Below are positions 1 to 4,925 of a stretch of DNA of 6,286 nt, piece after piece. This stretch comes from Flavipsychrobacter sp. (GTDB lineage Bacteria > Bacteroidota > Bacteroidia > Chitinophagales > Chitinophagaceae), in the NCBI GenBank assembly GCA_021156265.1, contig JAJNBR010000175.1, positions 1 to 6,286 of the forward strand, in the 5' to 3' direction. Every line of letters starts with the position of its first letter. Position 1 is the stretch's first letter. The position numbers were made by a program, and so were the translations under genes. The notes below the pieces were generated by a model. It did no database searches, was not told the origin of the DNA, and was given only the letters and a program-made list of their open reading frames with translations.

Positions 1-105
1 GTAGTTGTATTCCAGCGCACGGGCTATGGCATCCTGCAAACTGAGTCGTTCCTGCGCCTGTGCACCAACTCCTATTAATAACAGTATGAAACTAAACCTG
101 CGCAT
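1..105 (-). CDS. TolC-family outer-membrane efflux protein, N-terminal fragment (cut by window edge)
   Basis: The minus strand reads 35 codons from an ATG at 105-103 to the left edge. The start MRRFSFILLLIGVGAQAQ is a classic signal peptide: two arginines, a hydrophobic core, then an AQA-type cleavage site near residues 15-17. The mature start contains LSLQDAIARALEYNY, which matches the opening of TolC-family proteins (L-x-L-x-x-A-I-x-x-A-L-x-x-N). Family members form trimeric beta-barrel and alpha-helical tunnels that carry efflux or secretion substrates across the outer membrane. The ATG lies 3 bp after the stop codon of the RND pump gene, so the two are almost surely co-transcribed and may be translationally coupled. 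I see no Shine-Dalgarno motif. Only the N-terminus is visible, so the full length and whether the gene is intact are unknown. The family call rests on the motif, the signal peptide and the pump neighbour together. Confidence 0.85.
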   Translation of the reverse strand, partial: MRRFSFILLLIGVGAQAQERLSLQDAIARALEYNY

Positions 106-108
106 GTA

Positions 109-3100
109 CTATTCAGATATTTTGTCGAGTGCGGTGGCGGTCTTTACCTTTCTGCGGGAAAGGAAAGTATACATCACCGGTAGGATGAATAAAGATAAAA
201 CGAGCGAGAACAATACGCCATACACGATCACCACGCCCAATGGTATCCGGCTGGTGGATGCGGCGCCCAGCGATAAGGCCAGCGGCAACGCGCCGAAGAT
301 CATCGCGAGACTGGTCATCAGGATGGGGCGCAAACGCATAGTGGCTGCTGTAACGGCAGCTTCCATCTTCGATTTGCCCTGGTCGCGTATATGGTTGGCA
401 TATTCCACTATCAGGATACCGTTCTTGGTCACAAGGCCAATGAGCATGATCATGCCTATCTGCGAGAAGATATTGAGCGTATGGCCGAAGAAGTACAGCG
501 AGAGCACGGCACCGGCTATTGCCAGCGGTACGGTCAGCATGATAATGAGCGGGTCCATAAAGCTCTCGAACTGCGCAGCAAGTATCAGGTAGATCAGTAC
601 CAAAGCGAGTATGAAGGCGAACAGGGTATTCGAAGAACTCTCTACATAGTCCTTAGATGCACCACCCAGCGAGGTGCTGAAGCTCTCGTCTGCCAGCTTG
701 CGTTGCTTCAGGCTTTCGTAGATGCGGTTCATCTCGTCAATGCCGTCGCCGATGGTCTTGCCCGGTGCAAGGCCCGCTGATATGGTTGCAGACTTGTAGC
801 GGTTGTAGTGATAGATCTGCGAAGGACTGGTGGTCTCCGCCATAGTGATCACGTTGTCGAGCGTGATGAACTCGCCGGTATTGTTCTTTACAAAAATGGT
901 TTTCAGGTCAACAGGCGCCTCGCGGTTCACACGGCTCACCTGGCCCAGCACCTGGTACTGCTTGCCGTTCATGGTGAAGTATCCGAGGCGTCCGTTACTC
1001 AGCGCCAGCTGTAGTGTCTGTGATACGTCTGCCACCGATACGCCCAGTTGCGACGCTTTTGCGCGGTCGATAGATATGGTGAGTTCAGGCTTGTTGAATT
1101 TCAGGTCGACGTCAGCACCCTGGAAGACGGGATTCTTGGTTACCTCATCCAGGAATACAGGCATCACCTTGGTCAGCTTGTCGAAGTTGATGTTCTGCAA
1201 AACGAATACCACAGGATAAGCGCTGCCACCGCGTTGTACCGAGATGGTCTGTTCCTGTATGGCGAAGGCCTTACCGAAGGTAAACTTGCCGAAGTTGCGG
1301 TTCACAGCCTGCACGATCTCCTCCTGTGAACGGGTGCGTTCGTTAGGCTCTTTCAGGCGTACGTTGATGAAGCCGGTATTCACAGCGCCCGAGCCGGTGA
1401 AGCCCGGAGCGGTAACAGAAAGCACGACTTCTTTCTCCGGTACTGAGTCGAGCACGACACCTACCAGGTTGTCCATATAGGTATCCATTGCGTCGTATGA
1501 TGTACCCTCGGGAGCAGATATCTGTGCACGGAAGCGACTGCGGTCTTCGAGTGGGGCCAGTTCTGACTGGAGCTGTCCGCCAATCAGGAAGATGATGACA
1601 AAGCAGGCAGCGATACCGGCCAATGCGATCCATTTGCGGCTCATGAGCCATTCTACACCCCGGCGATAGTTGCGTTCCATGCCGGCGAAGAATGGTTCGG
1701 TCTTTACGTAGAACCGGGAGTGCTTGTGCACCTTGCGGGTCATGAGCACGTTGAGTACGGGAGTCAGTGTCAGTGATACGAAGGCAGAGATCAATACCGC
1801 GCCGGCTACCACTATGCCAAACTCCTGGAAGAGTTTACCGGTGAAACCTTGCAGGAAGAGGATGGGTAAGAATACGACGGCCAGCGTGATAGAAGTAGAG
1901 ATAACGGCGAAGTAGATCTCCTCGCTACCTTCTTTGGCAGCGCGGTATTTGTCCATGCCTTTCTCTATGCGTTTGTAGATGTTCTCGGTCACTACGATAC
2001 CATCGTCCACCACCAGGCCGGTAGCGAGCACGATGGCCAGCAGGGTAAGGATGTTGATGGTAAAGCCCATCAGATACATGATGAAGAATGCACCTATCAG
2101 GCTGACGGGGATATCTATCAGTGGACGCAAAGCAATAAGCCAGTCGCGGAAGAACAGGTAGATGATGATGATCACCAACAGGAAGGAGATCATCAGCGTT
2201 TCCTCCACTTCCAGTATCGACTTCTTGATATAACTGGTGGTGTCCATCGCAATGTCCACCTTCAGATCGGCAGGTATATCTTTCTTAAGAGCTTCGTAGC
2301 GTTTGTAGAATTCATCGGCAATGGCTACGTAGTTGGAGCCGGGCTGTGGTGTCAGCGCCAGCGCGATCATAGGGATGGCGCTTTCTTTGAGCACAGATTC
2401 CTCGTTCTCGGGACCAAGCACTGCCTCGCCAACCGTACGCAGCTGCACGTCCACACCGTTGACGGTCTTTACAATAAGGTTATTGAAATCTTCTTCGGTA
2501 TTGAGCCTGCCGAAGGTGCGAACAGATAGCTCGGTATTAGCACCCGACAGCTTGCCCGAGGGCAGTTCTACATTCTGCTTGCTCAGTGCCGTCTGTATAT
2601 CCTGGAAGGTAACACCATAGCCGGCCATCTTCAACGGGTCCAGCCAGAGGCGCATGGCGTAGCGCTTCTCGCCCCATATGCGGATGCTGCTTACTCCGGG
2701 TATTGTCTGGAATCGTTCTACAAGTACGTTCTCGGCGTACTCCGTCAGCTGCAGCTGGTTGCGGGTATCACTTTGAACGGTCATGGAGATGATGGGAGAG
2801 GCGTTGGCATCGGCTTTAGATACAACCGGCGGTGCATCTATATCCTGCGGCAGGCTGCGTATGGCCTGAGATACTTTGTCGCGTACGTCGTTGGCTGCTG
2901 CCTCGAGGTCAATGTCGAGGTCAAATTCGACCGTGATGTTGCTGGAGCCCTGCGCACTGGTCGATGACATGGTCTTGATGCCGGCAATACCGTTGATGGA
3001 CTTCTCCAGCGGCTCGGTGATCTGCGTCTCTACGATGTCCGGGTTAGCGCCTGCATACGAGGTGCGCACGTTGATAATGGGCGGGTCGATGGAGGGATAG

Positions 3101-3207
3101 TCCCTCACACCCAGGAACATAAAGCCGATCACACCAAATACGATGATGATGATATTGAGCACGATAGCCAGGACAGGGCGGCGCAGCGATAATGAAGGAA
3201 GACTCAT
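109..3207 (-). CDS. RND efflux pump inner-membrane permease (HAE1 / AcrB-like), 1032 aa
   Basis: This is a complete proton-driven RND permease that would move drugs or other amphiphilic compounds from periplasm or membrane into a TolC channel. The length is normal for the family (about 1000-1050 aa). The two-fold RND plan is visible: TM1 near residues 10-32, a large periplasmic loop (about 33-335), TM2-TM6 (about 336-485), TM7 (about 526-543), a second periplasmic loop (about 545-858), and TM8-TM12 (about 861-1013). The proton-relay residues known from AcrB are present: D401-D402 in LVVDDGIVVTENI (TM4), K928 in GLVTKNGILIVEY (TM10), and R958 and T965 in RLRPILMTS. The aspartate pair in TM4 with AcrB-like surroundings favours HAE1 over the heavy-metal (HME) class. 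The substrate cannot be read from sequence. The ATG at 3207-3205 fits because TM1 begins at once, as is usual for RND pumps. The gene is followed after 3 bp by a TolC-family gene. No adaptor (AcrA-like) gene lies upstream, where the divergent sodA begins instead. Confidence 0.96.
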   Translation of the reverse strand: MSLPSLSLRRPVLAIVLNIIIIVFGVIGFMFLGVRDYPSIDPPIINVRTSYAGANPDIVETQITEPLEKSINGIAGIKTMSSTSAQGSSNITVEFDLDIDLEAAANDVRDKVSQAIRSLPQDIDAPPVVSKADANASPIISMTVQSDTRNQLQLTEYAENVLVERFQTIPGVSSIRIWGEKRYAMRLWLDPLKMAGYGVTFQDIQTALSKQNVELPSGKLSGANTELSVRTFGRLNTEEDFNNLIVKTVNGVDVQLRTVGEAVLGPENEESVLKESAIPMIALALTPQPGSNYVAIADEFYKRYEALKKDIPADLKVDIAMDTTSYIKKSILEVEETLMISFLLVIIIIYLFFRDWLIALRPLIDIPVSLIGAFFIMYLMGFTINILTLLAIVLATGLVVDDGIVVTENIYKRIEKGMDKYRAAKEGSEEIYFAVISTSITLAVVFLPILFLQGFTGKLFQEFGIVVAGAVLISAFVSLTLTPVLNVLMTRKVHKHSRFYVKTEPFFAGMERNYRRGVEWLMSRKWIALAGIAACFVIIFLIGGQLQSELAPLEDRSRFRAQISAPEGTSYDAMDTYMDNLVGVVLDSVPEKEVVLSVTAPGFTGSGAVNTGFINVRLKEPNERTRSQEEIVQAVNRNFGKFTFGKAFAIQEQTISVQRGGSAYPVVFVLQNINFDKLTKVMPVFLDEVTKNPVFQGADVDLKFNKPELTISIDRAKASQLGVSVADVSQTLQLALSNGRLGYFTMNGKQYQVLGQVSRVNREAPVDLKTIFVKNNTGEFITLDNVITMAETTSPSQIYHYNRYKSATISAGLAPGKTIGDGIDEMNRIYESLKQRKLADESFSTSLGGASKDYVESSSNTLFAFILALVLIYLILAAQFESFMDPLIIMLTVPLAIAGAVLSLYFFGHTLNIFSQIGMIMLIGLVTKNGILIVEYANHIRDQGKSKMEAAVTAATMRLRPILMTSLAMIFGALPLALSLGAASTSRIPLGVVIVYGVLFSLVLSLFILPVMYTFLSRRKVKTATALDKISE

Positions 3208-3235
3208 GAATTACTGTTCTCGGGAAAAACGAACA

Positions 3236-3264
3236 CAAGATACGGAGTTACCACCGTTGACAAA
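3236..3264 (-). promoter_or_regulatory. Weak candidate promoter for the RND-TolC operon
   Basis: On the minus strand a TTTG (3264-3261) is followed after 18 bp by TATCTTG (3242-3236). This resembles the Bacteroidota primary sigma pattern TTTG, about 19 bp, TAnnTTTG, but the downstream box is one T short. Transcription would start roughly 20-25 bases before the ATG at 3207, giving a very short leader. No better TAnnTTTG match was found on this strand in the region. The -33 box touches the left arm of the AGCCC/GGGCT inverted repeat at 3264-3285, so a protein bound there could affect the promoter. The match is imperfect. Confidence 0.3.
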
Positions 3265-3285
3265 GCCCTATAAGGTGCTGGGGCT
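3264..3285. repeat. Imperfect inverted repeat AGCCC-N12-GGGCT
   Basis: Arms AGCCC (3264-3268) and GGGCT (3281-3285) are complementary across 12 bases. The same arm sequences, with 11 bases between the five-base cores, recur in the stronger repeat at 3358-3378. A competing pairing also exists between CCCTA (3266-3270) and TAGGG (3288-3292). The element adjoins the candidate pump promoter. It could be a regulator half of an operator pair or chance; a five-base arm is weak alone. Confidence 0.35.
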
Positions 3286-3357
3286 CTTAGGGTAGTGTTA
3301 AAACCGGTTTCAGTTATTAAAATAATTGTTTTATTGATGAGTACCGAAATCGCTGAA

Positions 3358-3378
3358 AGCCCCTGATAAACAGGGGCT
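3358..3378. repeat. Perfect 8-bp inverted repeat (AGCCCCTG-N5-CAGGGGCT)
   Basis: Arms 3358-3365 and 3371-3378 are exactly complementary around the spacer ATAAA. As RNA this would form a stable G/C-rich hairpin, but neither strand continues into a proper U-run (only three T follow on the minus strand). Both neighbours also start away from it, so a terminator is unlikely. A dyad operator for a dimeric regulator of the pump or sodA, or a structured element, is a better guess. The repeat itself is directly visible; its role is inference. Confidence 0.6.
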
Positions 3379-3457
3379 AATGATAAAAACAACTAGCTTC
3401 AGAAACACATGAGTTCTATAGGCCTATTTTAATTAACTATGAAACGGGCATCAAATA

Positions 3458-3488
3458 TTTGGGCTTTCGGTCAGGCCATTTAACTTTG
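3458..3488 (+). promoter_or_regulatory. Bacteroidota-type promoter of sodA
   Basis: TTTG at 3458-3461 and TAACTTTG at 3481-3488 are separated by 19 bp. Both boxes match the published Bacteroidota housekeeping consensus (-33 TTTG, -7 TAnnTTTG) exactly. Transcription would begin at about 3492-3496, leaving an A-rich leader of some 25-30 bases before the sodA ATG at 3521. That leader has no Shine-Dalgarno sequence, which is usual in this phylum. The -33 box is the right half of the palindrome CAAATATTTG (3452-3461). Confidence 0.8.
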
Positions 3489-3520
3489 GCGCATCATTAT
3501 AACCAAAAACATTTTTAGAT

Positions 3521-4123
3521 ATGGCACATTCGCTCCCCCAACTACCATACGCTTTCAATGCGCTCGAACCGCATATTGACGCACGCACTATGGAGATACA
3601 CCATGGCAAACATCACCAGGCTTATGTAGATAACCTTAATAAAGCACTGGCTGGTTCTGACGGCGAGAACAAATCGCTGGAAGAACTGATGGCAAACATC
3701 TCTGCTTACCCGGCTGCAGTGCGCAACAACGGTGGCGGTCATTATAACCACTCGCTGTTCTGGACCATCCTCGGCGCAAATGGTGGCTCACCTTCCGGCG
3801 ATCTTGCCACTGCGATCAATGAGGCATTTGGCTCGGTAGATGGCCTGAAAGAAAAAATGAACGCTGCCGGTACTACCCGTTTCGGTAGTGGCTGGGCATG
3901 GCTGATAGTAAAAGACGGCAAGCTGGAAGTAACTTCTACACCTAACCAGGATAATCCCCTGATGGATGTAGCAGAGGTAAAAGGTACGCCGATCCTCGGC
4001 ATCGACGTTTGGGAGCACGCTTACTACCTGAACTACCAAAACCGTCGTCCTGACTACCTCTCTGCGATATGGAACGTGATCAACTGGGCTGAGGTGGGCA
4101 AGCGCTACAGTTCAGCTAAGTAA
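3521..4123 (+). CDS. sodA: Superoxide dismutase, Fe/Mn family, Mn-type
   Basis: This 200-aa enzyme converts superoxide to oxygen and hydrogen peroxide. Length and fold match bacterial SodA. The four metal ligands are present: H27 (in MEIHHGKHHQAYV), H77 (in NHSLFW), D162 and H166 (in DVWEHAYY); the active-site tyrosine is Y35. Two features point to manganese rather than iron: the NNGGGHYNHSLFW segment (glycines where iron enzymes carry a glutamine) and the glutamine Q143 in NQDNPLM. Some Bacteroidota enzymes of this family accept either metal, so strict metal use is not proven. No signal peptide is present, so it acts in the cytoplasm. The ATG at 3521 starts the conserved LPQLPYAFNALEPHID segment at residue 5, as in SodA proteins, and sits correctly behind the promoter. 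The gene has its own promoter and terminator and appears monocistronic. Its divergent neighbour is the RND pump. Confidence 0.98.
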   Translation: MAHSLPQLPYAFNALEPHIDARTMEIHHGKHHQAYVDNLNKALAGSDGENKSLEELMANISAYPAAVRNNGGGHYNHSLFWTILGANGGSPSGDLATAINEAFGSVDGLKEKMNAAGTTRFGSGWAWLIVKDGKLEVTSTPNQDNPLMDVAEVKGTPILGIDVWEHAYYLNYQNRRPDYLSAIWNVINWAEVGKRYSSAK

Positions 4124-4150
4124 CATCGTTATTAACTGTAACTTGATAAT

Positions 4151-4183
4151 GAGGGTTGTGTGCAAGCACAACCCTTCTGTTTT
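4151..4183 (+). terminator. Rho-independent terminator of sodA with a GCAA tetraloop
   Basis: AGGGTTGTG (4152-4160) pairs perfectly with CACAACCCT (4167-4175). A T-G wobble (4161/4166) closes the four-base loop GCAA, a GNRA tetraloop, and a G-T wobble (4151/4176) extends the base. TTCTGTTTT follows as an interrupted U-run. It lies 27 bp after the sodA stop codon and 45 bp before the next start, so it should separate the two genes. Confidence 0.88.
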
Positions 4184-4210
4184 ACAATAATATTCGCGAC
4201 CTTACGTTAA
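4180..4210 (+). promoter_or_regulatory. Poor candidate promoter for the beta-barrel gene
   Basis: After the sodA terminator, TTTT (4180-4183), a 19-bp spacer and TACGTTAA (4203-4210) loosely follow the Bacteroidota pattern TTTG-N19-TAnnTTTG. The last two bases of the downstream box and the G of the upstream box do not match. Position and spacing suit the ATG at 4229, and the gene needs a promoter if the terminator works, but the match is weak. Confidence 0.25.
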
Positions 4211-4228
4211 AGCTCAAAGACACTGTTT

Positions 4229-4924
4229 ATGAAGAAAGTTCTTCTATCCGCCCTGTTGTTAAGTATAGGCACAGCTGCATTTGCACAAGAAACCGAGGAA
4301 GAAGTACCGGTCACGCGCGTACAGCCTGCTGTTAGAAATCATGAACTTGGTATCATGACGCAATCGGGAGACAATGAGCGAAGTGTTAACCTTGTGGGCG
4401 CACAGTATAAGGTATGGAAAGATGAGCATAGAGCGTTTCGTTTTATAGCTGCATTTGGCAGTCATACATCATACGCCAGCTCTATACTTGCATTGGGGGC
4501 TGACAGTATAACCGAGGTGCACTCAACCACTAATGTAAAGATGCCCGTAATTGGGATGGGAGTTGAGATGCAGCGTCAATTTTGGAGGAGAGTTTATTTA
4601 TCGGCTGCTGTTGATGTATGGGGTGGTTATGGCGGCGGAAATGTTGAAACATTCACCGGCACCAGAGCACGAACTACTGCTGGAGGGCCGATCAATACTT
4701 ATGGCTCCTCATTCATTCCACAGGATGTTAAAATGACTTACGTAGGTCTTGCACCTTCCATTGGTGCGAAGATCCGGGGCAACCGTGTTACCGTAGGCCT
4801 GGAATTGATGCCCATACAAATGGTGTACAGGAACATCAATTATGAAAAAGCCTCGTCCGTAGGAGTGCTCGACTTCAACGCAGGTATCTATTTCCAGCGT
4901 ATTTCCGTAGCCTATAGGTTTTAG
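4229..4924 (+). CDS. Secreted protein, probable outer-membrane beta-barrel, function unknown
   Basis: I do not recognise a named family for this 231-aa protein. It begins with a clear signal peptide (MKKVLLSALLLSIGTAAFAQ) with a likely signal peptidase I cut after A19; no lipobox cysteine is present. A short acidic stretch (ETEEE) follows. The rest alternates polar and hydrophobic or aromatic residues in likely beta strands near 52-63, 68-77, 102-113, 121-132, 168-180, 186-201 and 212-230, and the protein ends in YRF. A C-terminal aromatic residue is the usual BAM insertion signal of outer-membrane barrels. A glycine-rich turn (WGGYGGGN, 131-138) and a loop rich in T, G and A (140-160) may face outside. 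About eight strands would suit the size. It contains no enzyme motif that I can see. It follows the sodA terminator, so it is probably a separate unit, and its stop codon lies one base from that of the converging cytochrome gene. The barrel call is inference from pattern, not from homology. Confidence 0.75.
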   Translation: MKKVLLSALLLSIGTAAFAQETEEEVPVTRVQPAVRNHELGIMTQSGDNERSVNLVGAQYKVWKDEHRAFRFIAAFGSHTSYASSILALGADSITEVHSTTNVKMPVIGMGVEMQRQFWRRVYLSAAVDVWGGYGGGNVETFTGTRARTTAGGPINTYGSSFIPQDVKMTYVGLAPSIGAKIRGNRVTVGLELMPIQMVYRNINYEKASSVGVLDFNAGIYFQRISVAYRF

Positions 4925-4925
4925 T

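Larger units (their letters stand above)
3208..3520. other. Divergent intergenic control region between the RND pump and sodA
   Basis: These 313 bp separate two genes transcribed away from each other, so the region must serve both. No credible coding sequence is present. It is more A/T-rich than the genes and holds a strong Bacteroidota promoter for sodA (3458-3488), a weak candidate promoter for the pump (3236-3264), a perfect 8-bp inverted repeat with a 5-nt spacer (3358-3378), a second related but weaker inverted repeat (3264-3285), and three perfect 10-bp palindromes at 3301-3310, 3418-3427 and 3452-3461. I recognise no riboswitch or tRNA-like fold. Confidence 0.8.

Noticed and set aside
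5..592. Long plus-strand open frame (195 codons)
   Set aside because: It lies antisense to the TolC start and the C-terminal end of the RND gene, both supported by clear family motifs. The translation has no domain pattern, and its length follows from the codon bias of the opposite strand.
391..1219. Several plus-strand open frames of 68-129 codons
   Set aside because: All are mirror frames of the RND gene. They overlap each other in different frames and have no recognisable features.
1343..1651. Minus-strand open frame of 102 codons within the RND gene
   Set aside because: It is an out-of-frame shadow inside the periplasmic domain of the pump. The main frame is uninterrupted there, so this is not a frameshift remnant.
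3358..3378. Hairpin as a transcription terminator
   Set aside because: No U-run follows on either strand, and both flanking genes are transcribed away from the site, so there is no transcript to end here.
3204..3392. Minus-strand open frame of 62 codons ahead of the RND gene
   Set aside because: It overlaps the inverted repeats and the start of the pump gene, shows no ribosome-binding or domain signal, and its residues look like translated noncoding DNA.
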